A DNA stretch of 52,055 bases, taken from Phycisphaerae bacterium (lineage in GTDB: Bacteria > Planctomycetota > Phycisphaerae > UBA1845 > JAFGLZ01). The translations under genes and the position numbers were made by a program. Position 1 is the first letter of the stretch. Each line of letters starts with the position of its first letter. Positions 35,933-43,939 of this stretch are shown here, piece by piece. The notes under the pieces are model-generated. The model was not told where the DNA came from. It saw only the letters and a list, made by a program, of their open reading frames with translations, and did no database searches. Where the stretch lies: the NCBI GenBank assembly GCA_016927755.1, contig JAFGLZ010000177.1, positions 1-52,055 on the forward strand. The letters are read 5' to 3'.

Positions 35933-37511
35933 GTCGGACGGGCGATCATCGACGGCACCACACTGCTTCGGCCGGACCCTGTTGTGCACGCAGGTTCTTA
36001 ATTCAGCGTGGCGCGATCGGGCGGTGCTACTCTTTGGCGGTAGGCAAGCAGGAAAGACGACCCTGCTGAGGAGCCTTGCGAGTGAGCTTGGGGATCGCGC
36101 ACGGACGAGTGATGATTCTGAAGTTCGAGATGTCCCAGTATACGTGGATCTCCTTAGGCTGCCGTTTGATGCTGGCCCCGTGGATCTCTTCCATCTTCTC
36201 GCCCGTTCTGCGTCGGCTGCCTGCAGATTGTGTGTGCCGGACTATTCTCTTGAATCGCTTCCTTCTCACGAGCGACCATGCCTTGGTTCCCTAGAGACAT
36301 TCGCGACAGACATCATTGCGGTATGCGGAGCGACATCGACCCTCGAAGTCCGACTTCTATTCCTGCTGGACGAGGCGAAACGCGTTCTAAGCAGTCGCTT
36401 TCCGCGTGCGTTTCAGGACAACCTGTTTGCTCTGCTCTATGATGACGACTTGCAGGTTGGCTCCCGGATCGGCGTGGTTCTTGCTGGTGCTCAAGAGCTC
36501 TACTCCTTTTGCGAGGACAGCACTTCACCGTTGGGGAGTCGCGCGGCGTTTCACCCTATTACGAATCTCTCGCAGGATGCCGTTGCAGAGATCGTCCATG
36601 TGCATTTCGGTCGGGACGGCTCAGAGTGGCTAGCGGAAGATATGGTTGAGTGGGTCTATTCACAAACGGGAGGGCACGCGGGTCTAACCGCCGCACTGAG
36701 CAGGCGCCTATCGCGGCATGCTCGAAAGGGAGAGGGTGACCTGCGAGAATGCGTGCAGCAACTCGTGTCGCAGCACTACCATCTGTTTAGGGGTTGGCAC
36801 AACAAACTGTCGGATGAAGCGCTGTCTGCGCATGATGCACTCTTGAGTTCCGGCACAATTGGGCGACGGTCTGTCTCTAAGCATCTACACGAGAATGGAT
36901 ATGACCCATTTGGTGTCGACCGCGCCTGCGAAGAGCTTCAATTCACAGGTGTTGCGGTGATGGACAAAGGTGTTCTCACCAGGGTGAATGAAATCTATTG
37001 GGAATATGTTCTCGATATATGCGAGCGTGAGTCTGGTAGCAGCGAAGAGCGCTGTGTCTGGGCCATGATCGAAGAAGTTGAGAGGTCGCTGCGAATGCTT
37101 GTGACCGGAGTGTATGAACGATTATGGCCCGGCGAAAGCGAGCGTCGAATGAGAAGGACATTAAGCAAAGACGACATTGTGAAGGCTGATAAGATACGTG
37201 ACGAAGCGCCAAGTCGGTATCGTTTCTCGCCGATGACGGATGCACCAAGCTTCGTGGAATGCCTGTATCTTGGGCAGCTTACATCTTTGATGGTTGCCAA
37301 TCATGCATGGGGCAGCTTCAGGAGTGCTTTCCGGGACAAGCGGCAACTCGAGGATCTAGTGACTGGGATCAGCCTCGTGCGGAACGACTTGGCGCATTTC
37401 CGGAAAGTCCCCGACAAGGAACTGATGCGATGCAGGATTTGTTGCGACGACCTTGGGGCGATCGTCGTTCAGGAGCTACAGAAGGTATCAGGGGCGGGAG
37501 AAGATCGGTAG
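35922..37511 (+). CDS. P-loop ATPase with C-terminal Swt1-like HEPN RNase domain
   Basis: 529 residues. The ATG at 35922 overlaps the previous gene by 11 bases, so translation is coupled. The ATPase covers about 15-290: Walker A GGRQAGKTT (39-47), the strand VPVYVDLLRLP, Walker B LLFLLDEA (D150, E151), and LAGAQELYS as sensor-like segment. The partner's ATPase has YIDLLRVP at the same place, so the two ATPases look like paralogues. A helical/winged region spans about 290-370. Residues about 380-520 are all-helical (EEVERSLRMLVTGVYERLW, CLYLGQLTSLM) and carry R487-NDLA-H492, the R-x4-6-H active site of HEPN RNases, in the RNDLAHF context typical of Swt1-like HEPN. It is the likely effector, cleaving RNA when the sensor is triggered. 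Low GC suggests transfer. Confidence 0.85.
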   Translation: MEIESDGRSSTAPHCFGRTLLCTQVLNSAWRDRAVLLFGGRQAGKTTLLRSLASELGDRARTSDDSEVRDVPVYVDLLRLPFDAGPVDLFHLLARSASAACRLCVPDYSLESLPSHERPCLGSLETFATDIIAVCGATSTLEVRLLFLLDEAKRVLSSRFPRAFQDNLFALLYDDDLQVGSRIGVVLAGAQELYSFCEDSTSPLGSRAAFHPITNLSQDAVAEIVHVHFGRDGSEWLAEDMVEWVYSQTGGHAGLTAALSRRLSRHARKGEGDLRECVQQLVSQHYHLFRGWHNKLSDEALSAHDALLSSGTIGRRSVSKHLHENGYDPFGVDRACEELQFTGVAVMDKGVLTRVNEIYWEYVLDICERESGSSEERCVWAMIEEVERSLRMLVTGVYERLWPGESERRMRRTLSKDDIVKADKIRDEAPSRYRFSPMTDAPSFVECLYLGQLTSLMVANHAWGSFRSAFRDKRQLEDLVTGISLVRNDLAHFRKVPDKELMRCRICCDDLGAIVVQELQKVSGAGEDR

Positions 37512-37592
37512 ATCAAACCAGCGGCGTTACGATCTCTGGGGAATTCGATCGAGCTGGGCGTGACAGTATTGCTGTGGATATCCGTCCGCCCA

Positions 37593-37621
37593 CCCACACC
37601 CGATGTGAGCGTGGGTGTGGG
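37593..37621 (+). terminator. Stem-loop after the conflict operon
   Basis: CCCACACCC (37593-37601) pairs perfectly with GGGTGTGGG (37613-37621) around an 11-base loop, 82 bases after the HEPN gene stop. No T-run follows. It separates the operon from the DUF2092 gene. Confidence 0.55.
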
Positions 37622-37686
37622 ACAGGGATCTTGCGGGTATGTGGGCTCGTAGGGGTTGGGCGGGCGGGAATGAAGGGTGGTGACTC

Positions 37687-38556
37687 ATGGGCGGGCGCGG
37701 CGCGATTCGCTGGTTCTGGTGTTGTCTTGTGATCGCTTGTTTGACTCCTGGGGGCATGGCGGCGGGTGAGGGGTCGAAGGCGGCGCCGGAGGCTCGGGGG
37801 CAGATCGACGGGAAGGCGGAGGACGTTCTCAGGCAGCTTGCGCAGTGTATCGGCGGGGCGAAGCGTTTTGCCGTGGACGTGGAGTTCAAAGGCGAGGCCA
37901 AGATGGGCGAGCGCAGGGGGGCACGGACGCATGGGACCTACACGTTGGCCGTCGAGCGACCCAAGAAGCTGGCGGTGGTCGTTCCCGAGTCGTCGCCGGC
38001 AGAGAGCACCTACTGTGATGGGGCGACGGTCTATGGCTACCTCCCTGGACCGAAGCTGTATTCGTCGGTTCCAGCGACCATGCCGTTCGATCGTGTTCTG
38101 AGCAGCGCGTTCGGGAGGACAGGTGGGTCCTTCGCAGGAGTGAAGTTCGTGGTCGGCTTGCTGGAAGGCCAGCCGTACGAGAAGCTCCGCGACGGGCTGA
38201 ACCACGCGACGTATCTTGGCGTGGTGGGCGACGGCAAGGAGAAATGCCACCGTCTGCGGGTCATGCATGACAGAGATGAGATGGTGATGTGGATCAGCGC
38301 GGGGGAGAAGCGCTTGCTGGAGAAGATCGAGGCGGGAAGGCCGCACAGGCTTCGGGGGCGCGATCTTGTGATGGGGGGGCCTGACAAGGCGAGGATGGCC
38401 ATGACCATCACGTACCGGAACTGGGCCATCGACAGTGATGTGCCGGGTGATGCGCTGCGGTTCACGCCGCCGGCAGGAGCGAAGAAGCTGGAGCGGTCCA
38501 CGACGAGGTCAAATCGTAGAAGATCAACGACAGCTTCAGCGAGAACAGGTTCGTGA
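37687..38556 (+). CDS. DUF2092-like exported protein with IS-altered C-terminus
   Basis: 289 residues. An N-terminal signal (FWCCLVIACLTPGGMAA; VIAC could serve as a lipobox) is followed by a LolA-like/DUF2092 body: EDVLRQLAQCIGGAKRFAVDVEFKG, the THGTYTLAVERPKKLAVV strands, CDGATVYGYLP, and the closing GDALRFTPPAGAKKL. Members are periplasmic proteins of unknown role with a half-barrel fold that could bind lipid. The natural C-terminus is close to AKKLE. The last about 20 residues (Arg/Ser/Thr-rich) come from the adjoining IS1634 remnant read in reverse. GC here is back to the host level. RBS AGGGTGG upstream of ATG 37687. Confidence 0.6.
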   Translation: MGGRGAIRWFWCCLVIACLTPGGMAAGEGSKAAPEARGQIDGKAEDVLRQLAQCIGGAKRFAVDVEFKGEAKMGERRGARTHGTYTLAVERPKKLAVVVPESSPAESTYCDGATVYGYLPGPKLYSSVPATMPFDRVLSSAFGRTGGSFAGVKFVVGLLEGQPYEKLRDGLNHATYLGVVGDGKEKCHRLRVMHDRDEMVMWISAGEKRLLEKIEAGRPHRLRGRDLVMGGPDKARMAMTITYRNWAIDSDVPGDALRFTPPAGAKKLERSTTRSNRRRSTTASARTGS

Positions 38557-38760
38557 GCCGGTTGAACAGTGCGCTTCCGAAACGGTCCTTCTCACGATGC
38601 ACGTAGTCCAGTGCGCGGTAGAAGTGGTGAAGGGGGATCTGGCGATCAAACGACTCCGGAAGATACAACCGATGGATCCGACGTGAGAGCGCCAGCTCGC
38701 TCCGATCTGCCTGAATCGTGGAGCCGACTCCAGCCATTGACGAGGGTAATCCGCCAGCTT
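38503..38760 (-). pseudogene. IS1634/IS4-type transposase remnant
   Basis: The minus-strand frame reads RQIPLHHFYRALDYVHREKD, then RFGSALFNRLTNLFSL and KLSLIFYDLTSS. This is the segment of IS1634-type transposases ending at the first catalytic Asp of the DDE triad (FYD-x-TS). The protein stops there: downstream codons belong to the DUF2092 gene read backwards, and no start, second or third catalytic residue or terminal inverted repeat is seen. The rest of 38557-38862 holds nothing recognisable. Confidence 0.8.
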
Positions 38761-38862
38761 TCGCCGCCAGGCAGAATCGGTCTCGCCAACCCGAAAACCC
38801 ACTGACGCCCACGAAGACGCGGTTCCCGCCCGTGAACCCGGGGAGCCAGTGTGAGACTTGCG

Positions 38863-39570
38863 TTAGGGCGCGAATGCCGACGGACACCATTTGCTGACCC
38901 GGCACTCCTGGCACTTCGGCTTACGCGCGGCGCAGATACGCCGTCCATGCCACGTCATCGCGTGGGCGAAGAAGGTCCAAGACTTGCGGGGGATGAGCTG
39001 TATGAGGTCGCTCTCGATCTTGACGGCATCCTTGCTGTCGCGGCTGGTCCAGGTCAGGCGCATTCGCTGGGCCAGCCGTCCGACGTGCGTGTCGACGACG
39101 ATACCCTCATTCTTCTTGAACCATGTGCCGAGGACGACGTTGGCCGTCTTACGCGCCACGCCGGGCAGGCGAAGAAGCTCGGCCATTGTCTCGGGCACGT
39201 TGCCGTCATGATCCGCGACGATCGCCGCGCAGGCGCCCAGGATGCTCTTGGTCTTCTGACGGAAGAACCCGGTGCTTCGGATCTGCTTCTCAAACGCGGC
39301 GGGCGACTCGGCGGCGTAGTCGGCGGCTGTCTTGTACCGCTCGAAGAGCTCCTTCGTGACGATGTTGACGCGCTCGTCCGTGCACTGGGCCGAGAGGATC
39401 GTGGCGACCAGCAGCTCCAGCGCGTTGGCGTGACTCAAGGCGCAGTCCGCGTCGGGATAGGACTTGCGCAGCCCGGCCAGGATCTTGCCGGCCCTGGCCT
39501 TTCGGTCCTCGATGGATTCGTTCCCAATCGCAGTCGTTGGGGGCGTCTTTTTTGCTGTCCTTTTGGCCAT
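38863..39570 (-). CDS. nth: Endonuclease III (DNA glycosylase/AP lyase)
   Basis: 235 residues. The HhH-GPD fold is complete: LLVATILSAQCTDERVN, the helix-hairpin-helix LLRLPGVARKTANVV with catalytic K141, and VVDTHVGRLAQRM with catalytic D160. The [4Fe-4S] ligands are C213, C220, C223 and C229 in the standard C-x6-C-x2-C-x5-C spacing. It removes oxidised pyrimidines and nicks abasic sites in base excision repair. The N-terminal about 20 residues are a Lys/Thr-rich extension. The ATG at 39570 follows AGGAAG. It is divergent from the methyltransferase gene with 89 bp between them. Confidence 0.95.
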   Translation of the reverse strand: MAKRTAKKTPPTTAIGNESIEDRKARAGKILAGLRKSYPDADCALSHANALELLVATILSAQCTDERVNIVTKELFERYKTAADYAAESPAAFEKQIRSTGFFRQKTKSILGACAAIVADHDGNVPETMAELLRLPGVARKTANVVLGTWFKKNEGIVVDTHVGRLAQRMRLTWTSRDSKDAVKIESDLIQLIPRKSWTFFAHAMTWHGRRICAARKPKCQECRVSKWCPSAFAP

Positions 39571-39659
39571 GCCAGGTCTTCCTGATCGCTGTCTTGTTCC
39601 CGGGCCCGGTGGCAGCCCGCGGCACAAACCGTATCATAGGCGTCAGCGAGGGATAATCC

Positions 39660-40472
39660 ATGGCGCAACCCGGCCGACTGCACCGCGGCGACAACCTTGA
39701 CTACATGTCGACGCTCCCGGCGGGGAGCTGTGACCTGATCTACGCCGATCCTCCGTTTTTCGCCGACCACCGAAGTCGAAACAGCCGCGGGTGCTTCGCC
39801 GATGCGTGGACGGGCGGAATGGATGCGTATCTCGCGTTCCTGCGGGCCCGTCTCGAGCAGATGCACCGCCTCCTCGGCGAGCGGGGCAGCCTCTACGTGC
39901 ACCTGGACTGCCACGCCGTTCACTACGTCAAGGTCATTCTCGACGAGGTTTTCGGGCGCCGCAACTTCCTCAACGAGATCGTCTGGCACTATCGAACGGG
40001 CGGCGTGGCGCGGCGATGGTTCGGGCGCAAGCACGACACGCTTCTGTTGTACGCTAAAAAGCGCGGCTCGCATACGTTCCATGTTTTGCGGGAAGGGCGC
40101 TACCGAACGGACGGGCTGCGGTACGACGAGCAGGACCGACCCTTCAAGCAGACGCGCGGTGGCCGTCTCTATTTCAACCCGGACGGTCCGGCGATGACTG
40201 ACGTGTGGGACGTGCCGTTTCTGTCTACCGTTTCGCTGGAGCGAACCGGCTGGCCGAGCCAGAAGCCCGAGGCGCTCCTGGAGCGCGTCATCCTGGCCAG
40301 CAGCGACCCGGGCGACACCGTGGGCGACTTCTTCTGCGGCAGCGGGACGACCCTCGTGGTGGCGAAGCGTCACGGGCGCGAGGTTCTCGGTTGCGACGTC
40401 GCGCCGGAGGCCGTCAGGATCGCCCAGGACCGCCTCGACCGGGTGCTACCGCTTTGCACGGCCCGGACGTAG
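39660..40472 (+). CDS. Orphan site-specific DNA methyltransferase, beta class
   Basis: 270 residues. Motif IV is DPPF at 30-33 (IYADPPFFAD) and the AdoMet motif I is FCGSGTT at 225-231, so the order IV then I defines the beta class of amino-methyltransferases (N6-adenine or N4-cytosine). The DPPF form does not by itself decide adenine against cytosine. The middle (RTGGVARRWFGRKHDTLLLYAK) fits the target-recognition region. No restriction endonuclease gene lies beside it, so it looks like a solitary regulatory or protective methylase. The ATG at 39660 is in the intergenic space with Nth. Confidence 0.9.
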   Translation: MAQPGRLHRGDNLDYMSTLPAGSCDLIYADPPFFADHRSRNSRGCFADAWTGGMDAYLAFLRARLEQMHRLLGERGSLYVHLDCHAVHYVKVILDEVFGRRNFLNEIVWHYRTGGVARRWFGRKHDTLLLYAKKRGSHTFHVLREGRYRTDGLRYDEQDRPFKQTRGGRLYFNPDGPAMTDVWDVPFLSTVSLERTGWPSQKPEALLERVILASSDPGDTVGDFFCGSGTTLVVAKRHGREVLGCDVAPEAVRIAQDRLDRVLPLCTART

Positions 40473-40554
40473 AATCCACGCGCGCGGATGGGCGGGGACC
40501 GGTCGGCCGCCATGCTCACCGAACGCTCAAACCAGGCAAGGAGACGACTCAACC

Positions 40555-41631
40555 ATGGCGCTGAAGTTCGAGAAGATTCGCATCGACGACGTGAGGTACG
40601 AGGCCGCCGAGGTCTTCGACGTCAACAACGACGGCAAGCTCGACATCGTCTGCGGCGAGTACTGGTACGAAGCCCCTAACTGGATCAAGCACAAGATCTG
40701 CGACGTGAGGGCGGAAGGCGAATACTACGACGATTTCTCGGACATCCCGATGGACGTCGACGGCGACGGCTACCTGGACATCGTTACCGGCGGGTGGTTC
40801 GGCGAGACGCTGCAGTGGCGCCGGAACCCGGGGGCCAAGGGCGGTGACTGGTCGGTCCATGACATCGACAAGCCCGGCCACATCGAGACGACGCGGGCGT
40901 TCGACATCGACGGCGACGGGCAACTCGAGATCTGCCCGAATTGCCCCGGCAGCGGGGTGATGTACTACAAGCTCATCCTCGACGACAAGGGGCGGGGCAC
41001 CGGCAAGTTCAAGCGCGTCGACATCTGGGACAAGGCCACGCATGGCATGGGCTTCGGCGATGTCGCCGGGAACGGGCGGTGCGACTACGTCCTGGCCAAC
41101 GGGTGGCTCGAGGCGCCGCAAGATCCGGAGAAGGGATCCTGGACGTTCCACGAGGAGTTCGATCTCGGCTCGGCGAGCTGCCCCGTGCTCGTCCACGACG
41201 TCAACGGCGACGGGTTGGCGGACCTGATCGTCGGGCAATCCCACGCGTACGGCCTGGCCTGGTGGCAGCAGGGCCGCGACGCCTCCGGCAGGCGGACGTG
41301 GGCCAAGCACGACATCGACCCCGACTGCTCGCAGTATCATGACGTTCAGTTGCACGATATCGACAACGACGGGCAACTCGAGCTCGTCACGGGCAAGCGC
41401 TATCGGGCACATTGCGGCAATGATCCCGGGGCGGACGACCCCGTCGGCGTCTACTACTTCAAGATCGACGGCGGGAAGTTCGTCAAGCACGTGATCGACT
41501 TCGGCCCGGTGCCCAAGCACAGCGGCGTGGGCATCTACTTCGCCGTGCGGGACCTCGACGGCAACGGTTGGCTGGACGTCGTCGCGCCGGGCAAGGACGG
41601 GCTGTATCTGTTCAGGAATCTGGGCAAGTAG
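40555..41631 (+). CDS. Seven-bladed FG-GAP/VCBS repeat protein
   Basis: 358 residues made of seven repeats, each with a calcium-type loop: DVNNDGKLDIV, DVDGDGYLDIV, DIDGDGQLEIC, DVAGNGRCDYV, DVNGDGLADLI, DIDNDGQLELV and DLDGNGWLDVV. Seven such loops imply a seven-bladed beta-propeller. Planctomycetes carry many, usually exported; no signal peptide is visible here (MALKFEKIRIDDVRYEA), which is unusual. The function is unknown: binding of polysaccharide or a protein partner is typical. The next gene, thiE, starts 15 bp downstream, so the two are co-transcribed. Confidence 0.85.
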   Translation: MALKFEKIRIDDVRYEAAEVFDVNNDGKLDIVCGEYWYEAPNWIKHKICDVRAEGEYYDDFSDIPMDVDGDGYLDIVTGGWFGETLQWRRNPGAKGGDWSVHDIDKPGHIETTRAFDIDGDGQLEICPNCPGSGVMYYKLILDDKGRGTGKFKRVDIWDKATHGMGFGDVAGNGRCDYVLANGWLEAPQDPEKGSWTFHEEFDLGSASCPVLVHDVNGDGLADLIVGQSHAYGLAWWQQGRDASGRRTWAKHDIDPDCSQYHDVQLHDIDNDGQLELVTGKRYRAHCGNDPGADDPVGVYYFKIDGGKFVKHVIDFGPVPKHSGVGIYFAVRDLDGNGWLDVVAPGKDGLYLFRNLGK

Positions 41632-41646
41632 GGGTGCCGAAACCGC

Positions 41647-42681
41647 ATGGACGACGTGGTCGCTCGAATCCTGGACGCGAACCTGAACCGCACGCGCGAG
41701 GCGCTGCGGGTGATCGAGGAGTCCGCGCGTTTCGGAGCGGACGACCCGGGGTTGACCGAGTCCCTCAAGCGGGTCCGGCACGATCTGGCGGCGGCGTTCC
41801 GACGCCTCGACGCCGACGCGCTGCTCGCCGCCCGCGATACGGCCGGCGACGTCGGCACGCGTATCGAGACCGAGTCCGAGTACGTCCGTCAATCCGCGGA
41901 CGACGTCGTCATCTCGGCGTTCAAGCGGCTCGGCGAGGCCCTACGCGTCCTCGAGGAGTACGGCAAGGTGGTCGATGCGGCGTTCGCGTCCGACGTCGAG
42001 CAGCTCCGATATCGCTGCTACGATCTCGAGTCGCGGGTGCGTTTCGATCAATGGCGGGCCGAGCGACTCGCCGGGGTTCGGCTCACCGTGCTCATCACGG
42101 AATCGTTGTGCAGCGGGAACTGGCTGACCGTCGCCGAGCAAGCGATCGACGGCGGGGCGGACTGCCTGCAGCTTCGCGAGAAGGGCCTTTCGGACGCGGA
42201 ATTGCTGCAACGAGCATGGGCCTTGCGGGATCTGACGCGAAACAGGGGCGCGCTGCTGATTGTCAACGACCGGCCGGACGTCGCGCGACTCGTCGAAGCG
42301 GACGGGGTTCACCTCGGACAGGACGACCTGCCGGTGTCCGCCGCCCGTCGAGTCGTCGGGCCGCGGCTCATCATCGGCAAGAGCACGCACGCGATCGAGC
42401 AAGCGCGAGCGGCACTCGCCGAGCGACCCGACTACATCGCGGTCGGCCCGATGTTTGCCTCGACGACCAAGCCGCAGGATCACGTCGCCGGTCCGGAGAC
42501 GCTCGCGACCGTGCTAGCCGAGACGCGCCTGCCGCTAGTGGCCATTGGCGGCATCACTGCCGAGAACGTCGGCACGCTGACGGCCGCGGGGTGTCGATGC
42601 ATCGCCGTATGCAGCGCCGTTATCAGCCAACCGGACGTTCGGCAGGCAGCGCGACTGCTAAGGGGTCGCATGGACTCATAG
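41647..42681 (+). CDS. thiE: Thiamine-phosphate synthase with N-terminal helical domain
   Basis: 344 residues. The C-terminal about 200 residues are ThiE: LTVLITESLC, DCLQLREKGLSD, LLIVNDRPDVA, DGVHLGQDDLPV, IGKSTHAIEQA, VGPMFASTTK and VAIGGITAENV are in the family order and contain the pyrophosphate and HMP-binding residues. Residues about 1-135 are an all-helical domain (ARILDANLNRTREALRVIEE, FKRLGEALRVLEEYGK) seen in the longer ThiE form known from cyanobacteria and some planctomycetes; its role is not established. It joins HMP-pyrophosphate and thiazole phosphate to give thiamine phosphate. It overlaps nothing and follows the FG-GAP gene by 15 bp. Confidence 0.92.
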   Translation: MDDVVARILDANLNRTREALRVIEESARFGADDPGLTESLKRVRHDLAAAFRRLDADALLAARDTAGDVGTRIETESEYVRQSADDVVISAFKRLGEALRVLEEYGKVVDAAFASDVEQLRYRCYDLESRVRFDQWRAERLAGVRLTVLITESLCSGNWLTVAEQAIDGGADCLQLREKGLSDAELLQRAWALRDLTRNRGALLIVNDRPDVARLVEADGVHLGQDDLPVSAARRVVGPRLIIGKSTHAIEQARAALAERPDYIAVGPMFASTTKPQDHVAGPETLATVLAETRLPLVAIGGITAENVGTLTAAGCRCIAVCSAVISQPDVRQAARLLRGRMDS

Positions 42682-42721
42682 AGTGTATGGGCGACTCATC
42701 GCGTTCGGCCTTCTCGATAGG

Positions 42722-43879
42722 CTACCAGAGCCCGCCAACAAGCTTCATGAGCAGCCCTGGCAGGATGACCTCGCCGAAGCCGACCGTCAGCTCGGCGGGC
42801 ACCCAATCCATCCGCAGCTCGGCGATCGTCGCGCCGTCCACGTCAATCATGTCCTCTCGAATCTGCCCGATGCCTTGGTCATACGCCATCTGGAGGTGAT
42901 CGATCTGATCGACGTCCTGTCCGATGATTCGGGCGGCGGTCGCGTCGGCGGCGGCCAGGTCGGTGCTGCCGAGCATGAACCAGTCGCCCAGGTGGTCCCG
43001 CACGTCGACGCTCGTGCCCCACCAGCCCGGAAAGACGTTCGGCCCGTTCGATTCGCAGCAGATCGAGCCGTCGATGATCGCCAGGTCGGGCTTGACCGAG
43101 CTCACGATGTCGAGGAAGCATTGCGCGATGCTGCCGGCCGCGTTGTGGAGGACGATCCGCCAACCCATCTGGAACGTGTCATAGCCGTCCAGTGGCGTCA
43201 CGCCGACGAAGTTCTTCAGTGAGCCTGTGACCGAGGTCCAGCGGTGCGTCTTGAGGACCGCGGCGGAGATGATCCGATCGGCCTGCGTGACCAGCTTGGG
43301 CACGACGATCTCGCCGAGGTCCGTGTGCGGGCTGGGCACGGCGTCCCACTCCGGGGTGTCGACGCACAAGCAGGCGAGTTCGACCTGGCCGGGATACGAG
43401 TCGCTCAGCCGAGCGGCCTCGGCGGCCAGGTTCGTCGAGTCGTCCAGCGTGGTCACCGTTTCCCAGGAGAACCTGGCGATCTGGCCGCCCTCGCCGATCG
43501 TGACCTTGCTGGCCCCGGCCTTGAGGCATTCCTCGGCCAGCGCGATGACGATCTCCGGCTTGGTGCTCTCGCCCCGCTGGAACGTGTTGAACGGCGTGAA
43601 GCCGTGCGTTCCGAAGTTGGGCTTGATGAAGACCGTCTCGCCGGGATGGACGATGGATCCCATTCCCCCCAGCGCATCGAGCGTCTCCCGCGTCATCTCA
43701 TAGAGGTCGGTTCCTCGAATCGCGGCGACCCGTGCCGTCGCCTCCGTGGGCGAATCGAACGGCTGCGGGATGAAGGGCGGCGGGTTGGTCCCGCATCCCG
43801 TCAGACACTTGGCGGCGCCGATCCCGAAACCCGCGCCTGCGCTTCTCCTCAAGAACTGTCGTCTGGATAGGCCGTGCAT
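42722..43879 (-). CDS. DUF362 Tat-exported lipoprotein, copy 1
   Basis: 385 residues. MHGLSRRQFLRR is a twin-arginine signal and LTGC a lipobox with C29, so it is a Tat-exported lipoprotein. The DUF362 body follows: GETVFIKPNFG, KPEIVIALAEECLKAGASKV, VLKTHRWTSVTGSLKNFVG, LAIIDGSICCE and LGDWFMLGSTDLAAADA. DUF362 proteins are often next to or fused with ferredoxin domains, but no iron-sulfur motif is present here. The function is unknown. The ATG has GGAGGCG upstream. It follows its paralogue by 60 bp in the same direction, the two forming one operon. Confidence 0.88.
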   Translation of the reverse strand: MHGLSRRQFLRRSAGAGFGIGAAKCLTGCGTNPPPFIPQPFDSPTEATARVAAIRGTDLYEMTRETLDALGGMGSIVHPGETVFIKPNFGTHGFTPFNTFQRGESTKPEIVIALAEECLKAGASKVTIGEGGQIARFSWETVTTLDDSTNLAAEAARLSDSYPGQVELACLCVDTPEWDAVPSPHTDLGEIVVPKLVTQADRIISAAVLKTHRWTSVTGSLKNFVGVTPLDGYDTFQMGWRIVLHNAAGSIAQCFLDIVSSVKPDLAIIDGSICCESNGPNVFPGWWGTSVDVRDHLGDWFMLGSTDLAAADATAARIIGQDVDQIDHLQMAYDQGIGQIREDMIDVDGATIAELRMDWVPAELTVGFGEVILPGLLMKLVGGLW

Positions 43880-43939
43880 CCTTCGCCTCCGTTGCTTCCG
43901 AACAAGATCGGATGTTAACGAGCCACCGGGCCAGTCGCG

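Noticed and set aside
41568..42899. Alternative plus-strand frame across thiE
   Set aside because: It overlaps thiE in another phase and is Arg-rich with no recognisable motif; thiE motifs are complete in the other frame.
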